Shown here: positions 1 to 7,604 of the stretch, piece after piece
Layout: the number at the start of each line of letters is the position of its first letter
Position numbering within the stretch: position 1 is the first letter of the stretch
Source of the DNA: Gemmobacter nectariphilus DSM 15620
GTDB taxonomy: Bacteria; Pseudomonadota; Alphaproteobacteria; Rhodobacterales; Rhodobacteraceae
DNA: 64,000 bases
Assembly: GCF_000429765.1 (NCBI RefSeq)
Contig: NZ_KE386949.1
Coordinates: forward strand, 124,001 to 188,000
Direction of reading: 5' to 3'
The notes under the pieces: generated by a model
The model's input: only the letters and a program-made list of their open reading frames with translations
Told to the model about the DNA's origin: nothing
Database searches by the model: none
Translations under genes and position numbers: made by a program

Positions 1-1352
1 GGGACCGCGCGCATCTGGAAGGCACCCACCATGCGCGCGACATCCTCGAGGCCGCCCGCGCCTGGGTGCCCGAGCTGCGCAAGACCGCCGATATCGTGAT
101 CGTGCTGTCGCATAGCGGCATCGACACTGCCGAGGAAGCCAGGTGGATGGAAAACGCCGCCTGGCATCTGGCCGGGATCGAGGGGGTGGATGCCATCGTG
201 CTGGGTCATCAGCACAAGCTGTGGCCCGCCAAGGACTTTGAGGGGGCGGAACTTGATGCCTCGAACGGTCATATCCGCGGTGTTCCGGCGGCGATGGCGG
301 GGTTCTGGGGCTCGCATCTGGGGATCATCGACCTGATGCTGGAGAAGTCGGGCGATGGCTGGACCGTCGCCTCGGGCGAAGGCGCGCTGCGGCCGATCAG
401 CGAAAGGACGCCTGATCGCAAGGTCAAAGCGCTGGTTGGCGACTATGCCCCCGCCATCGCGGCCACTGCGGCGGTTCACGCCGAGACGCTGGATTATGTC
501 CGCGCCGAGGTCGGCAGGACCGATGCCCCGCTGCATTCCTATTTCGCGCTGGTGGCGGACGATCCTTCGGTCCAGATCGTCAACATGGCGCAGTCCTGGT
601 ATGTGGCCCAGCTGCTCAAGGGCACCGAACATGAAGGGCTGCCGCTGGTGTCTGCCGCCGCGCCGTTCAAGGCCGGTGGCCGGGGCGGGCCGGAATATTA
701 CACCGATGTCGCGCCGGGGCCGGTTGCAATCAAGAACGTGGCCGATCTTTACCTTTACCCCAACACCTTGCAGGTGGTGCGCATCACGGGCGAGCAGCTG
801 AAAGGCTGGCTGGAGCGGTCCGCCGGCGCCTTCAACCAGATCGAGCCGGGCAAGGCCGACCAGCCGCTGCTGAACCCCGACTTCCCCAGCTACAATTATG
901 ACGTTATCGACGGGGTGACCTACAGGATCGACCTGTCGCAGCCCGCGCTGTTCCTGCCCAATGGCGAGATCAACATGCTGCGCGCCAGCCGGATCACCGA
1001 TCTGATGTATCAGGGCAAGCCGGTCGACCCCGAACAGGAGTTCATCGTGGCGACCAACAATTACCGCGCCTCGGGCGGGGGCAACTTCCCCGGTGCCGAC
1101 GGGTCCACGGTGATCTTGCGCGCGCCCGACACCAACCGCGACATCATCGTGCGCTATATCGTCGAAAAGGGCACCATCGCCCCGGCGGCCGATGCGAACT
1201 GGACCTTTGCCCCGATCGCAGGGGCCTCGGTGCTGTTCCAGACCGGCCCCAGGGCCGAGGCGCATCTGGACGATGTGCGCAAGCGCGGGCTGAACATCGA
1301 CCTGGTGGGACCGGGCAGCGACGGCTTCGCCAGCTATCGCATCACCTTGTAA
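1..1352 (+). CDS. cpdB: 2',3'-cyclic-nucleotide 2'-phosphodiesterase/3'-nucleotidase, C-terminal part
   Basis: The reading frame is open from the first bases of the window (frame of position 3), so the start codon lies upstream and only about 449 codons are visible. The visible part covers the end of the N-terminal metallophosphatase domain (VIVLSHSGID, then VLGHQHKLWPA, the late metal-binding His motif) and the full C-terminal 5'-nucleotidase domain (YLYPNTLQVVRITGEQLKGWLE, NNYRASGGGNFPG). This matches CpdB, a periplasmic enzyme that opens 2',3'-cyclic nucleotides and removes 3'-phosphates to scavenge nucleosides and phosphate. Family members are about 650 residues, so roughly one third is missing. 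A G/C-rich hairpin follows the stop. The family call is secure; the signal peptide cannot be seen. Confidence 0.93.
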   Translation, partial: DRAHLEGTHHARDILEAARAWVPELRKTADIVIVLSHSGIDTAEEARWMENAAWHLAGIEGVDAIVLGHQHKLWPAKDFEGAELDASNGHIRGVPAAMAGFWGSHLGIIDLMLEKSGDGWTVASGEGALRPISERTPDRKVKALVGDYAPAIAATAAVHAETLDYVRAEVGRTDAPLHSYFALVADDPSVQIVNMAQSWYVAQLLKGTEHEGLPLVSAAAPFKAGGRGGPEYYTDVAPGPVAIKNVADLYLYPNTLQVVRITGEQLKGWLERSAGAFNQIEPGKADQPLLNPDFPSYNYDVIDGVTYRIDLSQPALFLPNGEINMLRASRITDLMYQGKPVDPEQEFIVATNNYRASGGGNFPGADGSTVILRAPDTNRDIIVRYIVEKGTIAPAADANWTFAPIAGASVLFQTGPRAEAHLDDVRKRGLNIDLVGPGSDGFASYRITL

Positions 1353-1362
1353 GGCGGATCGG

Positions 1363-1388
1363 CCCTCTCCCCCGGCAAGGGGAGGGGG
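1363..1388 (+). terminator. hairpin terminator after cpdB
   Basis: CCCTCTCCCC, a 6-nt loop and GGGGAGGGGG can pair over 10 positions with one G-U. It begins 10 nt after the cpdB stop. No clear T-run follows, so it may be rho-assisted. Confidence 0.5.
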
Positions 1389-1474
1389 CGCGGCCCCGCT
1401 GCGCATCGCGTGCACCGCTCTGGCCAGCGGCGCTCCATCTTGCTATGGCAAGGGGAAAGCTGCCGGAGGCCGCC

Positions 1475-2356
1475 ATGCTCGATTCCGAATTCGAAGACCG
1501 CAAGTCCAGCGCCTCCGGCTGGTTCCGAAAGCTGCGCGACCGTATCGTCGCCGCCTTCGAGGCGCTGGAGGACCGGCACACCTCTGGCCCCGGATCGGAC
1601 CTTCCCGCCGGGCGGTTCGAGGTGACCCCGACCAGCCGGGCCAATGATGGCGGCGGCGGCATCATGTCGGTGATGCGCGGCGGGCGAGTGTTCGAGAAAG
1701 TGGGCGTCAACTGGTCCGCCGTTCACGGCAGCTTGCAGCCGCGCGCGCAAAAGGCGATGGCGGCCCGCGGTGTGCCGGGGATGGAAAGCGATCCGCGCTT
1801 CTGGGCCAGCGGCATCAGCCTTGTGGCCCATATGCGCAACCCGCATTGCCCGGCCGTCCACATGAACACCCGCATGTTCTGGACCCCTCATGCCTGGTGG
1901 TTCGGGGGCGGCGCCGATCTGAACCCCGCGCTGGAATATGCCGAGGACACCGCCCATTTCCATTCCGCCATGGAAGCCGCCTGCGATGCCCATGACCCGC
2001 GCTATTACGAGAAATTCCGCGCCTGGGCCGATGAATATTTCTTTGTCCCCCATCGTGGCCGGGCGCGCGGGGTCGGCGGCATCTTCTACGACGATCTGAA
2101 CACTGGCGACTGGAACGCCGACTTTGCCTTTACCCGCGCCGTGGGCGAGGCGTTCCTGCCTGCCTTCGAGCCGCTGGTCGACCGGCGCCGGGGTCAGGTC
2201 TGGTCCGAGGCCGACCGCGATGCACAGCTGGTTCACCGCGGGCTTTATGCCGAATACAACCTTGTCTATGACCGGGGCACCAAGTTCGGGCTGGAAACCG
2301 GCCACGATGCCAATGCCGTGCTGATGAGCCTTCCGCCGCTGGCCAAGTGGATCTGA
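1475..2356 (+). CDS. hemF: oxygen-dependent coproporphyrinogen III oxidase
   Basis: HemF decarboxylates coproporphyrinogen III to protoporphyrinogen IX with O2 in cytoplasmic heme synthesis. The 293-residue product has the family signatures in order: HMNTRMFWTPHAWWFGGGADLNP, then YFFVPHRGRARGVGGIFYDDL, then YAEYNLVYDRGTKFGLETG and LMSLPPLAKW at the end. Length matches the E. coli enzyme (299 residues). I chose ATG at 1475 because CCGGAGG sits 7 nt upstream; an in-frame ATG at 1445 lacks such a site and would add 10 unconserved residues. It is flanked by a terminator-like hairpin upstream and a regulator promoter downstream, so it is probably transcribed alone. Confidence 0.95.
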   Translation: MLDSEFEDRKSSASGWFRKLRDRIVAAFEALEDRHTSGPGSDLPAGRFEVTPTSRANDGGGGIMSVMRGGRVFEKVGVNWSAVHGSLQPRAQKAMAARGVPGMESDPRFWASGISLVAHMRNPHCPAVHMNTRMFWTPHAWWFGGGADLNPALEYAEDTAHFHSAMEAACDAHDPRYYEKFRAWADEYFFVPHRGRARGVGGIFYDDLNTGDWNADFAFTRAVGEAFLPAFEPLVDRRRGQVWSEADRDAQLVHRGLYAEYNLVYDRGTKFGLETGHDANAVLMSLPPLAKWI

Positions 2357-2361
2357 GGCGG

Positions 2362-2378
2362 CTTAAGGCTGGCTTAAG
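2362..2378 (+). promoter_or_regulatory. PmrA-box-like direct repeat upstream of the response regulator
   Basis: CTTAAG, five bases (GCTGG), CTTAAG: two identical half-sites 11 bp apart, the layout bound by PmrA/QseB-type OmpR-family regulators. It begins 5 nt after the hemF stop and ends 40 nt before the regulator's GTG. A near-identical site lies at 5996-6012 on the minus strand, upstream of the TlpA-like operon; over 23 aligned bases (GGCTTAAG to TTAAGGTTG) 20 match. Autoregulation is inferred. Confidence 0.7.
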
Positions 2379-2418
2379 GTTGATGGCGCAGCCTGCCGCC
2401 CTGTGAAAGGCCGGACGC

Positions 2419-3087
2419 GTGCGGATACTGATTGTCGAGGATGACGACCTGTTGCGCGACGGGCTGACCGTCGGGCTGCGGCTGTCGGGCTTTTCGCCCG
2501 AGGCGGTCGGCACCTGTGCCGATGCGCGGGCGGCGCTGGGACTGGGCGGGTTTCAGGCGCTGGTGCTGGATCTGATGCTGCCCGATGGGTCGGGGCTGGA
2601 TCTGCTGGCCGGGTTGCGTGCGGGCGGGATGGACCTGCCGGTTCTGGTGCTGACCGCCCGCGACGGGGTGGGCGACCGGGTGGCCGGACTGGACGGCGGG
2701 GCCGACGACTACCTTGGCAAACCCTTTGAATTGCAGGAACTTGCGGCCCGCTTGCGGGCGATCCTGCGCCGCCATGCCGGGCGGGCCGAGGCGCAGATGC
2801 GCTGGAACGGGCTGGCGCTGGATCCGGCCCGGATGCGCGGCACGCTGGACGGGCGCGAGGTGCCGTTCTCGCGCCGCGAATTCACCCTTTTGCAAGCCCT
2901 GATCGAACGACCCGGCGCGATCCTGTCCAAGGCCGCGCTGGAGGAGCGGCTCTATGGCTGGCAGGAAGAGGTCGAAAGCAACACCGTGGAAGTGCATGTC
3001 CACAAGCTGCGCGCCAAGCTGGGGGCGGGCTTCATCGAAACGGTGCGCGGGGCGGGTTACCGGCTGGCGGACCCGGAGGCACCATGA
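2419..3087 (+). CDS. OmpR-family response regulator (QseB/PmrA-like)
   Basis: A 222-residue regulator with an N-terminal receiver (acidic pocket EDDD at 7-10, phosphoacceptor D51 in LVLDLMLPDGSG, conserved Lys in LGKPFEL) and a C-terminal winged helix (FTLLQALIERPGAILSKAALEERLYG, then VHKLRAKLG and IETVRGAGYRL). It starts with GTG. Its stop overlaps the kinase start as ATGA, so the pair is translationally coupled. The PmrA-type half-sites directly upstream, repeated before the convergent TlpA/Ldt operon, suggest it controls itself and that operon. QseB and PmrA are close paralogs that cannot be separated without a tree, so no symbol is given. Confidence 0.92.
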   Translation: MRILIVEDDDLLRDGLTVGLRLSGFSPEAVGTCADARAALGLGGFQALVLDLMLPDGSGLDLLAGLRAGGMDLPVLVLTARDGVGDRVAGLDGGADDYLGKPFELQELAARLRAILRRHAGRAEAQMRWNGLALDPARMRGTLDGREVPFSRREFTLLQALIERPGAILSKAALEERLYGWQEEVESNTVEVHVHKLRAKLGAGFIETVRGAGYRLADPEAP

Positions 3088-4439
3088 CATCCATCCGCGC
3101 CCGGCTGTTCGTGATCTTGCTGGCGGCAACCGGCATTGTCTGGCTGTCGGCGGTGGTGTGGATCCAGCAGTCCACCCGCGCGCAGGTGGCCGAGGTGCTG
3201 GACCGCCGGCTTCAGGAGTCGGCGCAGATGGTTGCCTCGCTGATCGCCCGCAATGGCGGGATCGTCGGGGAGGGCACGGCCGCGCTGGTCCACGCGCCCG
3301 CCCTGCCCGGCGCCGCGCATGATTTCGCGCGCCAGCTGGTCTGTCAGGTCTGGGGCATCGACGGCAAGATGAAAAGCGGCTCGGATGGCGCGCCTGCCGT
3401 GCAGCTGGCCGATGGCCCCCAGGGGTTCAGCGAGCGCGAGGTCGATGGCGTGGTCTGGCGCGTCTACAGCCATGTGGACGCGGCCTCGGGGATCCGCGTC
3501 ATGGTGGGCGATGCGCGGTTCATGCGGGACCGGCTGGTCGGCGGGGTGGTGCTGGGCCTGCTGGCCCCGGCGGTGCTGATCCTGCCGCTGCTGGCCGGGG
3601 CGATCTGGCTGGCGGTGCGCGGCGGGCTGGCCCCGCTGGATCGTTTTGCCGTCGCGCTGGCGCGCCGCCCGGCCACCGATCTGCGCCCGCTGGAGGCGCG
3701 CGGCGCCGCGCGTGAATTGCAGCCGACGATCACCGCCCTGAACGGGCTGTTCCAGCGCCTGCACACCGCACGCGAGCGCGAACGCAGCTTTACGGTCTTT
3801 GCAGCGCACGAACTGAAAACGCCGCTGGCCGGCCTCAAGACCCAGGCGCAGATTGCCGCCATCGCCCCGGATGAGGCGACACGCACCCGCGCCCTGACCC
3901 AGCTTGCCGCCGGGGTGGACCGGACCGACCGCATGGTCCGGCAACTGCTGGACATGAGCGTCGCCGAAAGTGCCGAAGCCAGCCAGGGACCGGCGCAGGA
4001 TGGCGCGCGCCTCCTGTCGGATGTGGCCGAGGGGCTGGCCGGCCTTGCCCAGGCGCGCGGCGTGCGGCTGAGGGTTCAGGCACCCTCGGGCCTTTGGCGC
4101 ACCACCCAGGCGGCGCTGCTGGCCCCGGCGCTGCGCAACCTGCTGGAAAACGCGATCCTTGCCTCGCCGCGTGATGCCACGGTCGAGGCAGGGATGGACC
4201 TGCACGCGGGGCGGATCCGCTTTTGCATCCGTGACCGCGGGCCGGGGATCGCCGCGCAGGACCGGCCCCATGTCACCGACCGCTTCTATCGCGGCACGGC
4301 CAGCGTGCCGGGGGGCGGCAGCGGGCTGGGGCTGGCCATCGTTGCCGCCGCGATAGAGCGGATGGGGGGCGATCTGCACCTGTCGCCGCGCGAGGGTGGC
4401 GGCGAGCAGGCTGAACTGGTCATCCCGGCAACCGACTGA
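3084..4439 (+). CDS. sensor histidine kinase (QseC/PmrB-like)
   Basis: A 451-residue membrane kinase. A hydrophobic helix at about residues 8-28 is followed by a roughly 130-residue periplasmic region with a QseC-like start (QVAEVLDRRLQESAQMVASLI). A second helix lies near 155-178. Then come a linker and a HisKA domain with phospho-His at about residue 242 (HELKTPLAGLKTQ), then HATPase_c with N box (NLLENAILAS), G1 (DRGPGIA) and G2 (GGGSGLGLAIV). It is co-transcribed with the regulator through a 4-nt start/stop overlap. The periplasmic ligand is unknown; the presumed targets (thiol-redox and peptidoglycan cross-linking) suggest it senses an envelope or metal stress, which is inference. A strong hairpin follows the gene. 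Confidence 0.9.
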   Translation: MTSIRARLFVILLAATGIVWLSAVVWIQQSTRAQVAEVLDRRLQESAQMVASLIARNGGIVGEGTAALVHAPALPGAAHDFARQLVCQVWGIDGKMKSGSDGAPAVQLADGPQGFSEREVDGVVWRVYSHVDAASGIRVMVGDARFMRDRLVGGVVLGLLAPAVLILPLLAGAIWLAVRGGLAPLDRFAVALARRPATDLRPLEARGAARELQPTITALNGLFQRLHTARERERSFTVFAAHELKTPLAGLKTQAQIAAIAPDEATRTRALTQLAAGVDRTDRMVRQLLDMSVAESAEASQGPAQDGARLLSDVAEGLAGLAQARGVRLRVQAPSGLWRTTQAALLAPALRNLLENAILASPRDATVEAGMDLHAGRIRFCIRDRGPGIAAQDRPHVTDRFYRGTASVPGGGSGLGLAIVAAAIERMGGDLHLSPREGGGEQAELVIPATD

Positions 4440-4466
4440 CATTTCGTAGATTTTCAGCGGACCATC

Positions 4467-4505
4467 GCAGGGGGCCTTGCAGGACTTTGCCGCAAGGCCC
4501 CCTGC
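4467..4505. terminator. bidirectional terminator between sensor kinase and L,D-transpeptidase
   Basis: GCAGGGGGCCTTGC and its exact complement GCAAGGCCCCCTGC form a perfect 14-bp stem with an 11-nt loop. It lies in the 70-bp gap between two convergent genes and can serve both. Confidence 0.8.
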
Positions 4506-4509
4506 CCTG

Positions 4510-5061
4510 TCAGATGATGCGCACCTGCGTGCCGATCGGGCAGATCTCGAACAGCTGGGCGATCATCTCGTTGTAAAGCCCGATGCAGCCGTCCGAGGAT
4601 TTGCGCCCGATCTTGCGGGTGTCATGGGTGCCGTGGATGATGTAGGCGGGCCAGGACAGATACATCGCATGGGTGCCCAGCGGGTTTTCCGGGCCGGGCG
4701 GGATCGGCTTCCAGTCCGGATAGCGCTGCAGCTGCGAAGGCGTCGGGGTCCAGGACGGGCCGACCTTCTTGCGCACGATGCGGGTATAGCCGCGCTTGGT
4801 CAGATCGTCCGAGATCGGCACCGAGGTCGGGTAGATCCGGTAATCGCTGCCATCCCCGCTCCAGTAATGCAGGGCGCGCGAGACGGTATCGGCCACGATG
4901 GTCGCCTTGCCCAGATCGTCGAAATGGTCGCGCCAGTCCTGCCCGCGAAAGATCGAGGTGTTGCGGCGCACCGGCTCGCTCGCGCGGGCGCTGGCCGGCA
5001 CGATCAGTCCGGCCGCCGCGCCAAGGCCAAGCAACAGGGTGGATCGGCGGGAAAGGGTCAT
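4510..5061 (-). CDS. L,D-transpeptidase (YkuD domain) with twin-arginine-type signal
   Basis: A 183-residue exported protein. The N-terminus has a Tat-like motif (SRRSTLLLG) and ends in a likely AxA cleavage site near residue 27. The YkuD catalytic region follows, with H143 (IIHGTHDTRK) and the nucleophile C159 in SSDGCIGLYNE, spaced as in L,D-transpeptidases. These enzymes make 3-3 cross-links in peptidoglycan or attach proteins to it. The usual SHGC-I-R motif reads SDGC-I-G here, so the canonical His and Arg are replaced. It follows the TlpA-like gene by 27 nt on the same strand and is probably co-transcribed with it under a PmrA-box-like site. Which activity it has, cross-linking or anchoring, cannot be told from sequence. 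Confidence 0.88.
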   Translation of the reverse strand: MTLSRRSTLLLGLGAAAGLIVPASARASEPVRRNTSIFRGQDWRDHFDDLGKATIVADTVSRALHYWSGDGSDYRIYPTSVPISDDLTKRGYTRIVRKKVGPSWTPTPSQLQRYPDWKPIPPGPENPLGTHAMYLSWPAYIIHGTHDTRKIGRKSSDGCIGLYNEMIAQLFEICPIGTQVRII

Positions 5062-5088
5062 GGTGTGCTCCTTGGTTGCGCGGAAAGG

Positions 5089-5901
5089 TCAGGGTTGGCC
5101 GGCCGTCAGCTCGGCCATGCGGCGCGTCAGGGCGGCGCGCGAAATCTCGCCCGTGTGGCTGGCAACCAGCCGGCCATCGGCGGCAAAGAACAGGGTCACC
5201 GGCAGCCCGCGCACGCCCAGGGCCCGCATCAGCGCGCTGCCCCGATCCTGAACGATCGTATCGGCGGCAAGCCCCTCGGCCGCGAGGTAGCTGACGATGC
5301 GGGCGGCATCTTCACCCTGATTGGCCAGCTCAAAGCGCGGTGCGCCGGGGGCGGCGGCCATCTCGGTCAGCAAGGGCATTTCGCGCCGGCAGGGCGGGCA
5401 CCAGCTGGCCCACAGGTTCAGCACCAGCGGCCCGGACAGGCGCAGCTCGGCCCCCGCCAGAGTCGCCAGCGTCACATCGGGCAGGCGAACCTCGGGCGGC
5501 CTGTCCAGCGCAAGCGCCGTGATCTGCCCCACCATCGCCGCAACCGCGGCAACGCCTGCCAGCGGCACCGCCAGGGCTGGCGCGCGCCAGCCCATCAGCA
5601 ACAGGGCCACGAAGGCCACGGCAAAGCCCCATCCGGGTTCGAACCCGCCTTGCCAGACCCGCAGCACATCCAGCGGTGCCGCAGCGAAGGCCGGCCAGTT
5701 CAGCACCACATGGGCCAGCCGCGCAGCCAGCACCCAGACAAGCACCAGATAGCCTGCCAGCGCGCCGATCCCCCCGGCGCCGCCGCTGCGGCGCAGCCTG
5801 CGGTCAGCGATCTCGGCCCCGACCAGCAGCAAGGCCATGCCGACAACCGCCGCAAGGCGTTGGGCGTCCAGCACCAGCGGGCCAAGGGCAATGGCATTCA
5901 T
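5089..5901 (-). CDS. membrane-anchored TlpA-like thiol:disulfide oxidoreductase
   Basis: A 270-residue two-part protein. Roughly the first 125 residues contain about four hydrophobic helices (near 12-28, 45-63, 88-103 and 108-128). Their pattern, including GGFEPGWGF, recalls the Lgt-like membrane domain fused to some TlpA proteins. The C-terminal half is a thioredoxin fold with the active site WASWCPPCRRE and the cis-Pro loop RGLPVTLFF, as in periplasmic reductants such as TlpA/ResA. It likely reduces periplasmic thiols or apo-cytochromes. It is first in an operon with the L,D-transpeptidase, and a PmrA-box-like repeat lies about 95 nt upstream of its ATG. The electron source and substrate are unknown; catalytic residues of true Lgt are not evident. 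Confidence 0.85.
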   Translation of the reverse strand: MNAIALGPLVLDAQRLAAVVGMALLLVGAEIADRRLRRSGGAGGIGALAGYLVLVWVLAARLAHVVLNWPAFAAAPLDVLRVWQGGFEPGWGFAVAFVALLLMGWRAPALAVPLAGVAAVAAMVGQITALALDRPPEVRLPDVTLATLAGAELRLSGPLVLNLWASWCPPCRREMPLLTEMAAAPGAPRFELANQGEDAARIVSYLAAEGLAADTIVQDRGSALMRALGVRGLPVTLFFAADGRLVASHTGEISRAALTRRMAELTAGQP

Positions 5902-6231
5902 CGCACGATCCGCGACTGGCAGGGGGGCCGGGTCATGTGCAGGGCGCGGGCGTCAGGGTCGGTTCTCATCATGTCCGGCGAGATGCGCGGCCAACCTTAA
6001 CCCGGGCTTAAGCCTGGCACAGGCCCCCGACCGATCACACAGGCTTGACCACAGGCCCGGCACAGTCCCGCCCGCCCCGAGCAGGCTCTCGGGCCGGCCC
6101 TGCGAAACAGTGCCCCCGAGACAAGCGAATTGGAACAAATTTTCGCCACTATTGCAGGGTCTCTTCCTCTTTGGGTTGCAGCGCGTGTTTTCCGTCCGTG
6201 ATCAATCGTGCAAGAATAAACGGAGCAGACA
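5902..6231. other. 330-bp divergent intergenic region
   Basis: It separates the minus-strand TlpA-like gene from the plus-strand phosphorelay island. It holds the PmrA-box-like site at 5996-6012. The part nearest the regulator at 6232 is more A/T-rich (about 6120-6230) and probably carries that promoter, but I see no clear -35/-10 pair. No convincing small gene is present. Confidence 0.6.
5996..6012 (-). promoter_or_regulatory. PmrA-box-like direct repeat upstream of the TlpA/Ldt operon
   Basis: Read on the minus strand it is CTTAAG, CCCGG, GTTAAG: two half-sites with the 5-bp spacer seen at 2362-2378 and one half-site mismatch. The flanks also agree (GG before, GTTG after). It lies about 95 bp upstream of the TlpA-like ATG in the same orientation relative to that gene, supporting a shared regulator. 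Confidence 0.65.
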
Positions 6232-7170
6232 ATGGAACCGATGCGAATTCTTGCGGTCGATGACGACCCGGTATTCCTGCTGCTGCTGGAACATATCCTC
6301 AGCGATATCGGTTATTCCGACTTGCACTGCGTCGGATCGGGCGCCGAGGCGCTGGCCCGGCTGCGTGATCGCACCCAGAGGTTCGATTGCCTGCTGCTGG
6401 ACATCGACATGCCCGAGATGACCGGGATCGAGCTGTGCCGCCGGATCCGCGCCCTGCCCGATTACCGCGACACGCCGATCCTGATGATCACGGCGATGAA
6501 AACGCTGCAATATGTCGAAGGCGCGTTTCGCGCCGGTGCCAACGATTATGTCCACAAGCCGGTGGACGAGCTGGAAATCCGCACCCGGCTGCGCATGGTG
6601 GGCGATCTGCTGGATGAACGGCGGCGCCGGGCTTCGGTCGAATCGCGGATCTCGACCGATTTCGGACTGCCGAATGTGGTGGTCAGCTTTGACGAGCCCT
6701 TTGCCATCAACGAGGTCGGCAGCACCATCGAATATCTGGCGCTGGAAAACTATGCCCTGACCCTGGGGCGCCTGCGGCTGTTCGGTCATACGGTCGTCAG
6801 CTTCAAGGTGACCAATGCCGAGAGCATATTCTTTGCGACCGACGGCATCGGCTATGTCGATACGATGGCCAATGTTGCGGCGGCCATCGACGGGGCGCTG
6901 AAATCCTTCAATCACCTGATCGCCTTTGCCGGTCGGGGGGAATTCGTCGCGATGATCTCGCAGCGGTGCAGCCTGGAAACCGCGACGGTCCAGGATTCCA
7001 TCGACAGTGCGCTCGAACGCTATGCACGGCTTTATGACGCCCTTGGCATTCCCATGCCGCGCGTGTGCGTGGGGGAAACGCAGCACGCCGGGTTCTTCAG
7101 CCGCACATCGGTGAAACAACTGATCCGCGACGCGCGCGAAAGCGCCCGCCGCGCGATGGCCGTAAGATAG
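6232..7170 (+). CDS. response regulator with degenerate GGDEF-like output domain (copy 1)
   Basis: A 312-residue protein. An N-terminal receiver has DDD at 10-12, phosphoacceptor D57 in LLLDIDMPEMTG and the conserved Lys in VHKPVDE. After a helical linker (about 113-145) the C-terminal half, about 150-312, resembles a GGDEF fold. It has a FAGRGEFVAMI segment where RYGGDEFVVLL is expected, later PRVCVGETQ in place of the SIGVA strand, and a final helix like ADxALYxAK. The signature reads GRGEF, so diguanylate cyclase activity is doubtful. A paralog lies at 15009-15977 and shares EYxALENYxLxLG. The ATG at 6232 has GGAG 8 nt upstream; an ATG at 6241 is possible. It is followed after 11 nt by an Hpt gene. 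The GGDEF relation is my inference from motif positions. Confidence 0.8.
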   Translation: MEPMRILAVDDDPVFLLLLEHILSDIGYSDLHCVGSGAEALARLRDRTQRFDCLLLDIDMPEMTGIELCRRIRALPDYRDTPILMITAMKTLQYVEGAFRAGANDYVHKPVDELEIRTRLRMVGDLLDERRRRASVESRISTDFGLPNVVVSFDEPFAINEVGSTIEYLALENYALTLGRLRLFGHTVVSFKVTNAESIFFATDGIGYVDTMANVAAAIDGALKSFNHLIAFAGRGEFVAMISQRCSLETATVQDSIDSALERYARLYDALGIPMPRVCVGETQHAGFFSRTSVKQLIRDARESARRAMAVR

Positions 7171-7181
7171 GTGGTGACAGC

Positions 7182-7544
7182 ATGACGATTTCAGCTATTG
7201 GCACCAGCACGACACCGGGCATCCGCGATCCGCTTGCCGGCATTCGCCAGCGCTTTCTGGCGCTTGTGGAAACCTATGTCATCGAGGTCGAGTTGCTGCG
7301 CGAAGATGCGGCCGATCCGGCGCAGGCCGCAGAGGTCATGTCCGAGCTTGCCTCGATCGCGCATCGGGTGGCGGGGGTGGCCGCAACCCTGGGCTTTGCG
7401 CCGCTGGGCGATGTGGCCGCACGGCTGGACGGCACGCTGACATGCGCGAAACTGAACGGCAACCTGGACCTGACCGAACACGACGCCCTGATCGGCCAGT
7501 TCCACACTGCATTGAATGACGCTGTGGCCCAAGGCGCCTGCTGA
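7182..7544 (+). CDS. Hpt-domain phosphotransfer protein
   Basis: A 120-residue, all-helical soluble protein. The segment ELASIAHRVAGVAATLGFAPLGDVAARLD matches the Hpt phosphoacceptor helix, with H61 as the phosphorylated residue and the typical LGF hydrophobics after it. Hpt proteins shuttle phosphate between receiver domains in multistep relays. It sits 11 nt after the first REC regulator and about 60 nt before a receiver-less kinase, as expected for a local relay. The ATG at 7182 follows a GGTGGTGACAG stretch with a weak ribosome site. The usual K after H (HxxKG) is V-A-G here, a relaxed match, so the call is probable rather than certain. Confidence 0.78.
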   Translation: MTISAIGTSTTPGIRDPLAGIRQRFLALVETYVIEVELLREDAADPAQAAEVMSELASIAHRVAGVAATLGFAPLGDVAARLDGTLTCAKLNGNLDLTEHDALIGQFHTALNDAVAQGAC

Positions 7545-7604
7545 TCGCGCCTCGGCACGATCAACGCATATGTGACGGACCATCGCCGGATGGGACCGAC
7601 GGGG

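Noticed and set aside
4477-6000. 507-codon open frame on the plus strand across the TlpA-like and L,D-transpeptidase genes
   Set aside because: It is antisense to two clearly conserved genes, has Gln/His/Arg-rich composition typical of antisense frames in high-GC DNA, and shows no domain.
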